From Cylindrotheca closterium (taxonomy: Eukaryota > Bacillariophyta > Bacillariophyceae > Bacillariales > Bacillariaceae), in contig CAKOGP040000047.1 in the NCBI GenBank assembly GCA_933822405.4, forward strand, positions 16,001 to 80,000: a DNA stretch of 64,000 nucleotides. Direction: 5' to 3'. Position numbers and translations under genes: made by a program. Shown here in pieces: positions 42,297-51,813 of the stretch; the first letter of the stretch is position 1, and each line of letters begins with the position of its first letter. The notes beneath the pieces are model-generated. The model did no database searches. It was not told the origin of the DNA and saw only the letters and a program-made list of their open reading frames with translations.

Positions 42297-42518
42297 ATGT
42301 TAAAAATACTTGGAATTTGTCTAAGTTTTTTTTTAATTGTTATTATTTTTTTACGAATTCCTCAAGAAAATGTTGGACTTGCAAGTTTTGCAAACAAAAG
42401 CAACTTATTAGGTTCACCACGTTCTGCACAACGTTTTTTGAATATTTTAACATTCGTTGGAATTTTTATTTACTTAGGAATAGCTTTTAAGATTAATTTA
42501 TTAAACAATCAGACTTGA
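42297..42518 (+). CDS. secG: SecG-like preprotein translocase subunit (Ycf47)
   Basis: 73 aa with two membrane segments and the SecG signature region NLLGSPRSAQRFLNILTF. Thylakoid Sec translocon subunit. Its 3' end is part of a long inverted repeat shared with petD. Confidence 0.88.
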   Translation: MLKILGICLSFFLIVIIFLRIPQENVGLASFANKSNLLGSPRSAQRFLNILTFVGIFIYLGIAFKINLLNNQT

Positions 42519-42546
42519 TTGTTTAATAAATTAATCTTAAAAGCTT
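42482..42546. terminator. Long perfect inverted repeat between secG and petD
   Basis: About 28 bases (AGCTTTTAAGATTAATTTAT... ) pair perfectly with 42517-42545. It overlaps the last codons of secG and separates it from convergent petD, so it probably ends both transcripts. Confidence 0.65.
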
Positions 42547-42564
42547 TGATAAAAACGTCAATTT

Positions 42565-43047
42565 TTACCAAAAACCTAAGGAAACAGCTTTGTCAATTGG
42601 TAAACATGCTCCAATTCCAAACCAAACAGCAAAAATAAATCCAACAATGAATGTTAGACTTGCTAATGGTCGGCGGAATGGATTTTGGAATTTATTAACA
42701 TTCTCAATAAAAGGTACAGTTACTAAACCAATTGGCACTGCAGCCATTGCTAATACTCCTAATAATTTATTTGGTAGTACTCGTAATAAATTAAATGTAG
42801 GAAAAAAATACCATTCTGGTAAAATCTCTAATGGGGTATTAAATGGATCAGCTGGTTCACCCATCTGTGTAGGAGCTAATGTTGCTAAACCTACACAACA
42901 CATTAACATTCCTAACATTGTTAATGGGAAAATATATAAAATATCATTTGGCCAAGCAGGTTCACCATAGTAATTATGACCCATTCCTTTAGCTAATTTA
43001 GCTCTTAATTTAGGATCAGTTAAATCCGGTTTTTTAATTACTGACAT
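42565..43047 (-). CDS. petD: Cytochrome b6f subunit IV (PetD)
   Basis: 160 aa, starts [21 protein letters not shown], three membrane spans with [13 protein letters not shown] at the Qo site. Thirty bases after petB; no intron. Confidence 0.98.
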   Translation of the reverse strand: MSVIKKPDLTDPKLRAKLAKGMGHNYYGEPAWPNDILYIFPLTMLGMLMCCVGLATLAPTQMGEPADPFNTPLEILPEWYFFPTFNLLRVLPNKLLGVLAMAAVPIGLVTVPFIENVNKFQNPFRRPLASLTFIVGFIFAVWFGIGACLPIDKAVSLGFW

Positions 43048-43077
43048 ACTAAGTTTATTATTATTTTTTTATTTTTA

Positions 43078-43725
43078 TTATAATGGCCCTGAAATACCTT
43101 GTTTACGAATCATTAAAAAATGTGTTAACATTAATACTGCTGCTGCAACAGGTAAAACAAATGTATGAGCACTATAAAATCGTGTTAAAGTCGCTTGACC
43201 AACACTTTCTCCACCACGTAAAATTAAAACTAATGGTGGACCAACAATCGGTACTGCAGCAGGAACACCAGTTACAATTTTACAAGCCCAAAAACCAACT
43301 TGATCCCATGGTAGTGAATAACCCGTTACACCAAAAGAGACAGTGACAACTGATAAAATGACTCCGGTTACCCAAGTTAATTCTCGGGGTTTTTTAAATC
43401 CGCCCGTTAAATAGACACGAAAAACGTGTAATACTAACATTAACACCATCATACTTGCCGACCAACGGTGAAGTGAACGAATTAACCATCCAAAATTGAC
43501 GCTTGTCATAATATATTCAACCGAAGCAAACGCATCAACTACACTTGGACGATAATAGAATGTCATAGCAAATCCAGTTGCAACTTGAATTAAAAAACAA
43601 GTAAGAACAAGACCACCAAAACAATAAAAAATATTAACATGAGGTGGAACATATTTACTAGAAATATCATCAGCAATGGCTTGAATTTCTAAACGTTCCT
43701 CAAACCAATCGTAAACTTTACTCAT
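43078..43725 (-). CDS. petB: Cytochrome b6
   Basis: 215 aa, four membrane spans with the paired heme histidines ([28 protein letters not shown]) and the [10 protein letters not shown] loop. Core of the b6f complex. Intronless. Confidence 0.99.
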   Translation of the reverse strand: MSKVYDWFEERLEIQAIADDISSKYVPPHVNIFYCFGGLVLTCFLIQVATGFAMTFYYRPSVVDAFASVEYIMTSVNFGWLIRSLHRWSASMMVLMLVLHVFRVYLTGGFKKPRELTWVTGVILSVVTVSFGVTGYSLPWDQVGFWACKIVTGVPAAVPIVGPPLVLILRGGESVGQATLTRFYSAHTFVLPVAAAVLMLTHFLMIRKQGISGPL

Positions 43726-43790
43726 AAATGAACTTTTACAATATTATTCACGGTTAAGCAATCCTAATTAGTTTACGTCTATTTCATTAA

Positions 43791-43878
43791 AGGCGAGAGT
43801 GGGATTCGAACCCACGGAACCTGCAAAGATTCATCTGATTTCAAATCAGACGCAATCGACCAACTCTGCCATCTCGCC
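43791..43878 (-). tRNA. trnS(uga): tRNA-Ser (UGA)
   Basis: Acceptor GGCGAGA/TCTCGCC, long class II variable arm, anticodon loop TTTGAAA (TGA), T-loop TTCGAAT. Confidence 0.95.
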
Positions 43879-43918
43879 AAAAAGATTAGTTATAAGAACT
43901 AATCTTAAATAATATTAA

Positions 43919-44338
43919 TTAAGCGTCATATGTCGCTATTCCACTAAATTTAATTAAAGCTGGATTAGGATTTTTTCCAATAGAAAAATCACGACTACCA
44001 ACGGAGATTCGACCTGGATTAACTTTTTCAGGGAAAACACCATCTTTCGGATGTAAATATTGAACTTCACCACTTGGAAAAATTCGATAAATTTTATAAT
44101 TATTAATTTTAAAAGTTCGTAATTGAGTTCCAAGTGCTAAACATTGCTCTTTACGAGCTAAATACAACAAATTTTCTCCATTACGCATAATGGCAGCACC
44201 ACCAGTAGGCATTTCAAAGATTTGTTCTTTTGCGCTTGTCCATGTAATAGCATATTTTTCTTCAACTTCAGCTGAGCGTAACCAGCCACCAGTACTACCA
44301 CCAAAAGTTGGAAAAGGTGTTTGTAAATTTAATGTCAT
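43919..44338 (-). CDS. psaD: Photosystem I subunit II (PsaD)
   Basis: 139 aa, stromal ferredoxin-docking subunit; family segments [18 protein letters not shown] and [20 protein letters not shown]. Plastid-encoded in red-lineage algae. Confidence 0.98.
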   Translation of the reverse strand: MTLNLQTPFPTFGGSTGGWLRSAEVEEKYAITWTSAKEQIFEMPTGGAAIMRNGENLLYLARKEQCLALGTQLRTFKINNYKIYRIFPSGEVQYLHPKDGVFPEKVNPGRISVGSRDFSIGKNPNPALIKFSGIATYDA

Positions 44339-44421
44339 TTTAAAAAATTAATAAATAGTTAATGCTCAGTATGTTATTTTAGCATAAAAACTTTTTTTTA
44401 TTAGATTATTACTTAATCTCA

Positions 44422-44495
44422 TAGCGGAGAATGGATTTGAACCATTGACCTTCGGGTTATGAGCCCAACGAGCTACCAGGCTGCTCTACTCCGCG
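44422..44495 (-). tRNA. trnfM(cau): Initiator tRNA-fMet (CAU)
   Basis: Anticodon loop CTCATAA, CGCGGAGTAGAGCAG 5' half with the unpaired first acceptor base typical of initiators, and three G-C pairs at the base of the anticodon stem (GGG/CCC). Confidence 0.93.
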
Positions 44496-44523
44496 TTAGA
44501 TAAGATATATAGAAATATATCAA

Positions 44524-44578
44524 AATAATAATAAAAATGTCAATTAAATTTGATTTAATTGACATTTTTATTATTATT
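44524..44578 (-). terminator. Hairpin 3' of rpl12
   Basis: ATAAAAATGTCAATTAAAT and its complement pair almost perfectly around TTG; the stem runs into the rpl12 stop codon. Probable transcript end of the rpl11-rpl1-rpl12 operon. Confidence 0.6.
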
Positions 44579-44957
44579 TTAATGATACCTTACCACCAGC
44601 TTCTTCAATTTGTTTTTTTGCATCTTCTGCTGCCTCTTTTGCAATAGCTTCTTGAATTACTTTTGGAGCAGATTCAACTAATTCTTTAGCTTCTTTTAAA
44701 CCTAGACCTGTAATTCCTCGAACAACTTTTAATACTGCAATTTTCTTATCTGCAGGAACTTCATCAAGACTAATATCAAATTCGGTTTTTTCCTCAATTT
44801 CTTCAGCTGGACCAGCCGTAGTCATTACTACGGCTCCACCAACTGCTGCTGAAGCATCAACTCCAAATGTTTCTTCAATTGCAGTTACTAGTTCTGAAGC
44901 TTCTAATAATGTTAATGTTTTTAAATCTTCAATAATTTGATTAATTTTTTCTGACAT
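44574..44957 (-). CDS. rpl12: 50S ribosomal protein L7/L12
   Basis: 127 aa: N-terminal dimerisation helix, alanine/glutamate-rich hinge, C-terminal domain with [20 protein letters not shown]. Stalk protein that recruits translation GTPases. Confidence 0.97.
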   Translation of the reverse strand: MSEKINQIIEDLKTLTLLEASELVTAIEETFGVDASAAVGGAVVMTTAGPAEEIEEKTEFDISLDEVPADKKIAVLKVVRGITGLGLKEAKELVESAPKVIQEAIAKEAAEDAKKQIEEAGGKVSLK

Positions 44958-44999
44958 AATAAACTTTTTTAATAAATATATAGTTATAGTATTTCTGAT

Positions 45000-45692
45000 T
45001 TAAACAAAATTGTTTAAATCCAATTTTATGGAAGGGCCCATTGTCGTACAAATAAATAGGCTTTTAAAATATTTACCTTTTACTCCAGATGGACGATTCT
45101 TCTCAATTGAATTATATAAAGCTTGTAAATTTTCGGCTAATTGATTTTCGGCAAAATTAGATTTTCCAAAACTCACATGAACAATGCCTGTTTTATCAGC
45201 TTTATACTCAAATTTTCCTTTTTTAAATTCTGTAATTGTTTCCTGTAATGTAGAACTAACAGTACCAGATTTCGGGGAAGGCATTAATCCTTTTGGACCT
45301 AAAACGCGACCTAATTTTGCTAGTTTAGGCATCATATTTGGTGTAGTAATTAATAAATCAAATTCAATATTTCCTTTAATAATATTATCAATTAATTCTT
45401 CATTTCCAATAAGATCTGCTCCAGCCGTTTTTGCTTCTTCAAAATTTTCGTCATTTGTGAGAACAGCGATCGTTAATTGTTTTCCAATTCCATGAGGTAA
45501 AGTTACAGTTGTTCGTAATTGTTGATCTGCGTATTTTGGATCGATGTTTAAATTCGCATGTAATTCAACACTTTCAATAAATTTAGTTGTTGCTGTTTGT
45601 TTCAAAACTTTAATTGCTTCTTCTAAATTTGAATAAACTCTATTTTTTGTTATTTCAAGATTTTCGGTTTGACGTCGTGATAATTTTTGCAT
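45000..45692 (-). CDS. rpl1: 50S ribosomal protein L1
   Basis: 230 aa from MQKLSRRQTENLEI; an in-frame ATG four codons upstream (45704) is also possible, but GGAG lies nine bases before the chosen one. Conserved GRVLGPKGLMPSPKSGTV and the C-terminal TTMGPSIKLD. Middle gene of rpl11-rpl1-rpl12. Confidence 0.95.
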   Translation of the reverse strand: MQKLSRRQTENLEITKNRVYSNLEEAIKVLKQTATTKFIESVELHANLNIDPKYADQQLRTTVTLPHGIGKQLTIAVLTNDENFEEAKTAGADLIGNEELIDNIIKGNIEFDLLITTPNMMPKLAKLGRVLGPKGLMPSPKSGTVSSTLQETITEFKKGKFEYKADKTGIVHVSFGKSNFAENQLAENLQALYNSIEKNRPSGVKGKYFKSLFICTTMGPSIKLDLNNFV

Positions 45693-45725
45693 AAATTTCT
45701 CCATTAAAAGTTCGTTAATCTTCAG

Positions 45726-46151
45726 TTAATCTACAATGGAGATACCCATATTTCGAGCAGTCCCTTCAACAATTTTCATAGCACTAGTAAGTTTTGTAGT
45801 ATTTAAATCTGGTAATTTTACATTAGCAATTTCTTCTAGTTGAGCTTTTGTAATCGAACCAACACTTACTCTGTTTGGAGTTGAAGAACCTTTTTTGACT
45901 TTTGCCGCATTAACTAATAATACTGATGCGGGAGGTGTTTTAAGAATGAAAGTATAACTTCTATCTTCATAGACTGAGATTTCGACAGGAATAACCAAGC
46001 CTGATTTATCATTGGTTTTAGCATTATATTCTTTACAAAATGCCGCAATATTGACACCATGTTGGCCTAAAGCAGGTCCAACTGGTGGTGCTGGTGTTGC
46101 TTTAGCAGCTGGTAAAGCAAGTTTAATTAGTGCAGTAATTTTCTTAGCCAT
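45726..46151 (-). CDS. rpl11: 50S ribosomal protein L11
   Basis: 141 aa with the N-terminal [21 protein letters not shown] and the rRNA-binding C-terminal domain ([11 protein letters not shown]). First gene of the L11 operon. Intact. Confidence 0.98.
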   Translation of the reverse strand: MAKKITALIKLALPAAKATPAPPVGPALGQHGVNIAAFCKEYNAKTNDKSGLVIPVEISVYEDRSYTFILKTPPASVLLVNAAKVKKGSSTPNRVSVGSITKAQLEEIANVKLPDLNTTKLTSAMKIVEGTARNMGISIVD

Positions 46152-46287
46152 AAGAATTTAGTTATATAATTTAATTAAAAGTAATTAAAAATTTGTATTT
46201 CAATTAAACCAAAAGATTTATTTGAAATATAAAATTTATAATAGTTCAAATTCTATTGAAATAATTTAACCTCTTTTAAAAGAGAAA

Positions 46288-46360
46288 CGCGTCCTGAAGG
46301 ACTTGAACCCTCGACATCTAATTTTGGAGACTAGCGTTCTACCAACTGAACTAAGGACGC
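46288..46360 (-). tRNA. trnW(cca): tRNA-Trp (CCA)
   Basis: Acceptor GCGTCCT/AGGACGC, anticodon loop CTCCAAA (CCA), G discriminator. Its CCA anticodon reads UGG and would read UGA poorly, relevant to the TGA codons in rep C and D. Confidence 0.94.
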
Positions 46361-46440
46361 CTATATATTATTATAATTTTAATAGAATAAAATTACAAGA
46401 TATTAAAAATCACTTAAATTATATTAAAAAAGGATTTAAA

Positions 46441-47790
46441 ATGAAACAAAAACAAAAATTTATTAAAGAAAATTTGCCTCATAATTTTTTAGCTGAACAA
46501 ATGATATTAAATTGTTTAATTTTAAATCCTGAAACAGTTAAATTAACTGTAAAATTATTGCCCATTGAAGCATTTTATTTTACAAATCATCAACAAATTT
46601 ATAAAATATTACAATTTATGTATAGAAATAAATTATTTATTAATATGCTATCATTAATAATTTTTTTACAAGAAAATAATTTATTAAAAAAAATTGGGGG
46701 TATTAAAGTTTTAATTGAATTAACCAACCAATCTTCAAATTTAATTTATCTAGAAGATTATATCAAACTTGTTAAAGATAAGTTTTTACGTAGATCACTT
46801 ATTAAACTAGGTTATCAGATTAGTAATTCAGGCTATATTACAAATATTCCATTAGAAAAACTTTTATTGCAGCTTGATATTGAAATTTCAGATTTACTTA
46901 GTCAGTTTGAAAATAAATCCATTTTAAGTAGTGCTCAATTATTGAACATAATGTTTTCAGAATTAAAAGAAAAATTTCTAAACCCAAAACTGCCTGGATT
47001 ATCATCTGGTTTTCCAAGTTTAGATAAATTAATACAAGGTTTTCAAAAATCTGACTTAATAATTTTAGCTGGTCGACCCTCGGTTGGAAAAACTGCTTTA
47101 AGTTTGACTTTAGCTTTGAATATTATACAAAGTTCCCAGCTTCCCGTTATTTTTTTTAGTTTAGAAATGTCAAAAGAACAGATTATGTATCGAATTTTAT
47201 CTGTCGAAGCAACAATTTCTCAAATAAAATTGAAAAATGGACAATTAGATCAAAATGATTGGATAAAAATAACAAAAGTAATCAAAATTGTTGCTAAATT
47301 ACCTTTTTTTGTTGATGAAACTGCAAGTTTATCGATCCAAGAGTTGCGTTTAAAGCTCAAAGCAATTTTCCTAAAACAAACTAAAATTGGTGCTGTAATT
47401 ATCGATTATCTTCAGTTAATGGAGACTTCGGATCTTAAAATGGGCAATCGAGTTCAAGAATTATCATATATTACACGTTCGTTAAAAAATTTATCAAAAG
47501 AATTTAATATACCTATCATTGCTTTATCACAATTAAGTCGGAATGTTGATAATCGAATTGATCAGAAACCAATTTTATCTGATTTACGTGAGAGTGGCTC
47601 AATTGAACAAGATGCCGATCTTGTTTTAATGTTGTATCGTTCAAAAATTAATAATACTAATAAAGAAATGAAATCATCTATATCTATAATGGATGTTATT
47701 ATTGCAAAACAAAGAAATGGCCCTATTGGAATTGTTCACTTAGAATTTGACCAAAATTATACAAAATTTGCAGAATTAAAAGTTTCTTGA
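46441..47790 (+). CDS. dnaB: Replicative DNA helicase DnaB
   Basis: Hexameric helicase for plastid DNA replication. 449 aa from the ATG at 46441, preceded by AAGGA; the frame is open further upstream only through trnW. N-terminal DnaB domain, then RecA-like ATPase with Walker A GRPSVGKTA near residue 212, Walker B AVIIDYLQLM and the late DLRESGSIEQDADLVLMLYR. No intein at the usual Walker A site. Plastid dnaB occurs in red and chromist algae. Confidence 0.95.
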   Translation: MKQKQKFIKENLPHNFLAEQMILNCLILNPETVKLTVKLLPIEAFYFTNHQQIYKILQFMYRNKLFINMLSLIIFLQENNLLKKIGGIKVLIELTNQSSNLIYLEDYIKLVKDKFLRRSLIKLGYQISNSGYITNIPLEKLLLQLDIEISDLLSQFENKSILSSAQLLNIMFSELKEKFLNPKLPGLSSGFPSLDKLIQGFQKSDLIILAGRPSVGKTALSLTLALNIIQSSQLPVIFFSLEMSKEQIMYRILSVEATISQIKLKNGQLDQNDWIKITKVIKIVAKLPFFVDETASLSIQELRLKLKAIFLKQTKIGAVIIDYLQLMETSDLKMGNRVQELSYITRSLKNLSKEFNIPIIALSQLSRNVDNRIDQKPILSDLRESGSIEQDADLVLMLYRSKINNTNKEMKSSISIMDVIIAKQRNGPIGIVHLEFDQNYTKFAELKVS

Positions 47791-47799
47791 GACTAAAAA

Positions 47800-47872
47800 T
47801 GCCCAGAACCAGATTCGAACTGGTGACACGAGGATCTTCAATCCACTGCTCTACCAACTGAGCTATCCGGGC
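47800..47872 (-). tRNA. trnF(gaa): tRNA-Phe (GAA)
   Basis: Acceptor GCCCGGA/TTCTGGGC-type stem, anticodon loop TTGAAGA (GAA), T-loop TTCGAAT, A discriminator. Confidence 0.94.
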
Positions 47873-47948
47873 TTATAATAAATTGTATTATAATTCTTAA
47901 GAAATGACAAGGGAATAGTAAAAATTACTACTTTTAAATTTTAGGCAT

Positions 47949-47977
47949 TTGACAAAAAATAAATAATTTTGTAGTAT
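47949..47977 (+). promoter_or_regulatory. Promoter of the SRP RNA gene
   Basis: TTGACA (47949) and TAGTAT (47972) with a 17-base spacer, just upstream of the predicted ffs transcript. Confidence 0.55.
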
Positions 47978-47984
47978 TAACATT

Positions 47985-48094
47985 GGTATAAAGTCTTATA
48001 GATTTTAATTATAACTTATCATGTCAGGACTGTAAGGTAACAGCATCAAGTTACTTTTTAAAATTTAGTATAAACTTTATATCATAAGATTCTT
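47985..48094 (+). ncRNA. ffs: Plastid signal recognition particle RNA
   Basis: The sequence from 48023 reads GTCAGG, a short spacer with AAGG, then AACAGCA, the symmetric and asymmetric loops of domain IV that bind SRP54/Ffh. Flanking bases (AAGTCTTAT and ATAAGATTCTT and the inner TAACTT / AAGTTA) pair to extend the rod. Ends are estimated. Plastid ffs is known from red algae and some diatoms, where cotranslational insertion into thylakoids uses an RNA-containing SRP. Explains most of the 47873-48269 spacer. Confidence 0.7.
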
Positions 48095-48269
48095 ACTGTA
48101 TAATAATAATTTACTTAAAATGATACTAATAAGAAACTTTTAAATTAATTATTAATATTTTTTTATTTAATTTAGTTCTATTTTTTTTTAAAAATTGATA
48201 CAATACTTATTGTAATTAATATTACTATTTTTAACTTTATTATTCTCACAATAAAAAGGAATTTTATAA

Positions 48270-48386
48270 ATGACACCTTCATTAGGAAATTTTTTGTCTA
48301 GTTTAGTTGCAGGCGGAATTGTTGTAATTGCTATCGGTATTGCGTTAATTATTATTAGTAAGTCTGATCGAATTACACGCGCTTAA
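48270..48386 (+). CDS. psbX: Photosystem II subunit X
   Basis: 38 aa, MTPSLGNFLSSLVAGGIVVI..., single span, ending SKSDRITRA. AAAAGGA lies ahead of the ATG. Confidence 0.95.
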   Translation: MTPSLGNFLSSLVAGGIVVIAIGIALIIISKSDRITRA

Positions 48387-48451
48387 TTTTTAAAGATAGC
48401 TTTTTTAGTTAAGCATGTTTTAAGATATAGTAAGTTATAAATTCATGTCTT

Positions 48452-48754
48452 ATGATAAACGTTAGTTTTGGTCCAAATATTTTCTTAGGTATTATTGTAA
48501 GTATTGGGGTATTAATTTTATATTTTCTTCGAAATATTAAACCTGAAGTTGCTCGGGACGAAGATATTTTTTTTGCAACAATTGGTTTTTTATATAGTTG
48601 TATTTTAATGGTTCATGGGTGGCGATTAGATCCAATTCTGTTATTTAGTCAGGTTTTAATAGTTATAACTGTTTTAGTTGCAGGATGGGAAAACATTCGG
48701 CTTCGAGGTTTAATTGCTAATATGGCAAAATTTAAAAACAAAAAAAAAAATTAA
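48452..48754 (+). CDS. ycf66: Ycf66 membrane protein
   Basis: 100 aa with three hydrophobic segments and the family-like phrases YFLRNIKPEVARDEDIFFA and LFSQVLIVITVLVAGWE. Found in cyanobacteria and several plastids; function unknown. Patchy in diatoms. Confidence 0.85.
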   Translation: MINVSFGPNIFLGIIVSIGVLILYFLRNIKPEVARDEDIFFATIGFLYSCILMVHGWRLDPILLFSQVLIVITVLVAGWENIRLRGLIANMAKFKNKKKN

Positions 48755-48808
48755 CTTATTAATCTTAAAAAATCTTGGTTTCAAGTTTGTAAATAATTTA
48801 TTCAAATT

Positions 48809-49300
48809 ATGTTTAAAAAGTATTCACAAATCCTTTTAACAACACTTGTATTTATTTTTAGTTTTTTTGTAACAACAGCTTCAGCTATTGATTTAGATGA
48901 AGCAACAAGAACAGTTGTTGAAAATGGATCAGGAAAAACTGTTGTGTTAACACCAGAACAAGTTAAACGTGGAAAACGATTATTTAATGCAACATGTGGT
49001 GCTTGTCATGTAGGAGGTATTACAAAAACGAATCCTAATGTTGGTTTAGACCCTGAAGCATTAAGTTTAGCAACTCCAAGACGTGATAATATTAATAGTT
49101 TAATTGATTATTTAAAAAATCCTACAACATATGATGGATTAGATTCAATTGCCGAAGTTCACCCAAGTATTAAAAGTGCTGATCTTTATCCACGTATGCG
49201 ATCAGTAACCGATGATGATTTGTACGCAATTGCTGGTCATATTTTATTACAACCAAAAATTGTTACTGAAAAATGGGGCGGTGGTAAAATTTATTATTAA
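48809..49300 (+). CDS. psbV: Cytochrome c550 (PsbV)
   Basis: Extrinsic lumenal PSII protein that stabilises the Mn cluster in red-lineage algae and cyanobacteria. 163-aa precursor with a signal peptide ending TASA (about residue 26), heme site CGACH, and second heme ligand region IKSADLYPRMR. Intact. Confidence 0.97.
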   Translation: MFKKYSQILLTTLVFIFSFFVTTASAIDLDEATRTVVENGSGKTVVLTPEQVKRGKRLFNATCGACHVGGITKTNPNVGLDPEALSLATPRRDNINSLIDYLKNPTTYDGLDSIAEVHPSIKSADLYPRMRSVTDDDLYAIAGHILLQPKIVTEKWGGGKIYY

Positions 49301-49352
49301 ATAAATTATTTCAAAAAGTAACTAAAAGGTTACTTTTTGAAATAATTTATTT
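49299..49352 (+). terminator. Strong hairpin 3' of psbV
   Basis: Perfect 24-bp stem with a 6-base loop directly at the psbV stop codon, with a T-rich right arm. One of the longest hairpins in the window. Confidence 0.75.
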
Positions 49353-49382
49353 ACAAAGAGAAGAAAATTTTTTATAATTAAA

Positions 49383-49451
49383 GCATGTAGCTCAGTGGAT
49401 AGAGCATCAGATTCCGATTCTGAATGTCAAGGGTTCGATTCCCTTCATGCT
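49383..49451 (+). tRNA. trnR(ccg): tRNA-Arg (CCG)
   Basis: Acceptor GCATGTA/TTCATGC with one T-T mismatch, anticodon loop TTCCGAT (CCG), T-loop TTCGATT. An arginine tRNA, the class of molecule cut by colicin-D-type toxins. Confidence 0.88.
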
Positions 49452-49470
49452 TACATATTAAGTACGAATT

Positions 49471-49800
49471 GGGGCTGTTTTGGTTTCGACATTTAAAAAT
49501 AATTTAAGATATGAATCAGGTCGAAGCTTGTATTCTTCGTAAAAACATACAACCTTAAATATAAATGCTAAAACTATTACTTTATCGTTACTTACTTTCG
49601 TAGGTTTTAATACACAAAAGAATAACTCAAATTTATTACAATTTGCACTTTAAATTTATAATAATTATTCACTATTATAGGCTTTTCCATATAGTAGTTT
49701 AGATTAAATTATATTTATATTCTGTTCTGTGGAACTATGCCTGTGAGTAAATATCTTAAAAAAGTTTAAATGGACGTGGGTTCAATTCCCATCAGCTCCA
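49471..49800 (+). ncRNA. ssrA: Transfer-messenger RNA
   Basis: Rescues stalled plastid ribosomes. The 5' end GGGGCTG pairs with CAGCTCC before the final A; GGTTTCGAC and the T-loop GGTTCAATTCC are diagnostic. A tag frame starting at the GCT of AAATGCTAAAAC reads AKTITLSLL... and ends ...LLQFAL before TAA, about 28 residues. This is long compared with bacterial tags but consistent with other long diatom plastid tags. The hydrophobic end LQFAL resembles degradation signals. Confidence 0.88.
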
Positions 49801-49805
49801 TTATC

Positions 49806-49890
49806 GCATTCGTGGCCGAGTGGTTGAAGGCACCGGACTCATAATCCGTTTTCCTCTGGAACATCACTGGTTCGAACCCAGTCGAATGCA
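49806..49890 (+). tRNA. trnI(cau): tRNA with CAU anticodon, probably tRNA-Ile (lysidine type)
   Basis: Acceptor GCATTCG/CGAATGC, D arm GGCCGAGTGGTTGAAGGC, anticodon loop CTCATAA, T-loop TTCGAAC, A discriminator. Acceptor and D-arm match plastid trnI(CAU), read as Ile after lysidine modification. Unusual: a variable arm of about 17 bases with a TTCC/GGAA stem, as in class II tRNAs. It is not the initiator, which is at 44422. Confidence 0.75.
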
Positions 49891-49974
49891 TTATAATTAT
49901 TTTAATATTGTTTTTTTTTTAATCTAATTGTAACATATATAATAAAAAACAATTACATTTAATACGTATAACTT

Positions 49975-50337
49975 ATGGCTAATTTAAATATACAGCAAAC
50001 ACTTACTAATGTAGAAAAAGAATTTTTAAAAGATAATTTACCTATTTTAAGAATTGGTGATAATGTTAAACTCGGCATTAAAATTATTGAAGGAAATAAA
50101 GAGCGAATTCAGTTTTATGAAGGAACAATTATTGCTAAAAAAAATACTTCTATTAATACAACTATTACCGTTCGTAAAACTTTACAAGGTATTGGAGTAG
50201 AACGGATTTTTTTAATTCATTCTCCTAAAGTAAAATCCATTCATGTTTTAAGATCCTCAAAGGTTAGACGATCAAAATTATACTATTTACGTTCATTAAA
50301 AGGAAAAGCAAGCCGTTTAAAGCAAGCTTTTAAGTAG
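49975..50337 (+). CDS. rpl19: 50S ribosomal protein L19
   Basis: 120 aa with RIGDNVKLGIKIIEGNKERIQ, GIGVERIFLIHSPKVKSI and a basic C-terminus (RSKLYYLRSLKGKASRLK). Intact. Confidence 0.97.
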   Translation: MANLNIQQTLTNVEKEFLKDNLPILRIGDNVKLGIKIIEGNKERIQFYEGTIIAKKNTSINTTITVRKTLQGIGVERIFLIHSPKVKSIHVLRSSKVRRSKLYYLRSLKGKASRLKQAFK

Positions 50338-50463
50338 ATTCGTTTGAAAAATAAATAAAATTAATTAAAAAATATTGATTTGTACGAAATTTCCGTAGTA
50401 TAATATAATCTAGTAAAGTATTACGATAAGTTTACTTTATATTTATTAAAAATAAGGAGTTAT

Positions 50464-50763
50464 ATGGTTACTTATAAAGTAACGTTATTAAGTGAAGAAC
50501 ATGATATTGATACAACAATTGATTGTAACGATGATGTATTCGTTTTAGATGCAGCAGAAGAACAAGGAATTGAATTACCGTATTCATGTCGTGCTGGTGC
50601 TTGTTCAACATGTGCTGGTAAAGTAACAGCTGGAGAAATTGATCAATCGGAACAAACTTTCTTAGATGATGATCAAGTAGAATCAGGTTTTGTATTAACA
50701 TGTATAGCATATCCAAAATCAGATTGTACAATTTTAGTACATCAAGAAGATGAATTATATTAG
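50464..50763 (+). CDS. petF: Ferredoxin [2Fe-2S]
   Basis: 99-aa plant-type ferredoxin accepting electrons from PSI. Cluster ligands Cys42, Cys47, Cys50 and Cys80 ([22 protein letters not shown]). Acidic surface and C-terminal EDELY. AAGGAG four bases before ATG; TATAAT boxes at 50399 and 50404 may belong to its promoter. Plastid petF is a red-lineage trait. Confidence 0.98.
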   Translation: MVTYKVTLLSEEHDIDTTIDCNDDVFVLDAAEEQGIELPYSCRAGACSTCAGKVTAGEIDQSEQTFLDDDQVESGFVLTCIAYPKSDCTILVHQEDELY

Positions 50764-50776
50764 TTTGTAATTTAAT

Positions 50777-50820
50777 AAAAAAGTTGAAATGATTTATGTT
50801 TTTTATCATTTCAACTTTTT
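50777..50820. terminator. Hairpin between petF and petA
   Basis: AAAAAGTTGAAATGAT pairs with ATCATTTCAACTTTTT between two convergent genes; likely bidirectional terminator. Confidence 0.7.
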
Positions 50821-50831
50821 ACAGAGATTAA

Positions 50832-51776
50832 TTAAAAGTTTAACTCTGCGGCTTGTACTTTTTCAAATTGTTTTTTCTTTAAAACTAAAAAGATTTGTGT
50901 CATTAATGCACAGAAACAGAAGATCAGATATCCAATGATTCGTAAGGGATCTTGTAATACAATTTCTGATTCTTCCTGTCCAAATCCACCAGCATTTGGA
51001 TCTAAGTTTAATCCTTGATCCGCTTGAACAATATCTCCTACTTTAGCAATTAACGTTAATCCTTCTGGGATAATTTGTGAGGTTTGTGTACCAGTTGAAT
51101 TAATAATCATAACTGTTGTTGCACCTTTATCTGTAGATGTAATTTCGGTAATCTGACCAGCTTGGTTAGCTCCAAATACATTTACATTACTTTTTTCACC
51201 AGTTGGGTAAACTTGTCCACGACCACGGTTTCCACCAGCATAGAATGGGTATGATAAATATTTTACATCAGAATTTTTCTCTGGATCAGGTGCTACTACT
51301 GGGAAGATTAATTGTTGATGTGTTTTTCCTGCAATTGGCCCGACTACGAAGATATTATCAAATTCAGTACTATAAGGAGAAATAAAAACACCTTTATTTT
51401 TTGCTTTTACTTCTGGCGAAATCTGATTCTTTGCAGCTAGTTTGAATCCTTTTGGTAAAATTAAAATCCCACCAACATTTAAATCCGCTTTTTTACCATT
51501 TGCGCCAATTTGTTGTTTACTAGTATCATATGGTACTTTAATTTCTACTTCAAAAACGGAATTTGGAAGAACCGCTTGTGGTGCTTCAATCTCAATCGAT
51601 TTTTGATTTAAATGACAGTTAGCACACGCTAATTTACCATTTGCTGCACGAGGATTGGAATAATTTTGTTGGGCAAAAACTGGATATGCTAATGAACTTG
51701 GAATATAGAAACCAAAAACACCCACACCAATTGTCAAAGCAAGTAAAAGACTTTTAAAAAACTTGTTATTTGCCAT
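50832..51776 (-). CDS. petA: Cytochrome f
   Basis: 314-aa precursor: signal peptide ending SLA before the mature YPVFAQQNY, heme site CANCH, large lumenal domain, and a C-terminal membrane anchor ([20 protein letters not shown]). Upstream of tatC's 3' side on the same strand. Confidence 0.98.
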   Translation of the reverse strand: MANNKFFKSLLLALTIGVGVFGFYIPSSLAYPVFAQQNYSNPRAANGKLACANCHLNQKSIEIEAPQAVLPNSVFEVEIKVPYDTSKQQIGANGKKADLNVGGILILPKGFKLAAKNQISPEVKAKNKGVFISPYSTEFDNIFVVGPIAGKTHQQLIFPVVAPDPEKNSDVKYLSYPFYAGGNRGRGQVYPTGEKSNVNVFGANQAGQITEITSTDKGATTVMIINSTGTQTSQIIPEGLTLIAKVGDIVQADQGLNLDPNAGGFGQEESEIVLQDPLRIIGYLIFCFCALMTQIFLVLKKKQFEKVQAAELNF

Positions 51777-51813
51777 AATTTAAATACTTGTTAAGTATAG
51801 ATTTTTATATAGA

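Noticed and set aside
46303..46440. N-terminal extension of dnaB
   Set aside because: The frame is open only because it crosses trnW; the family start and AAGGA are at 46441.
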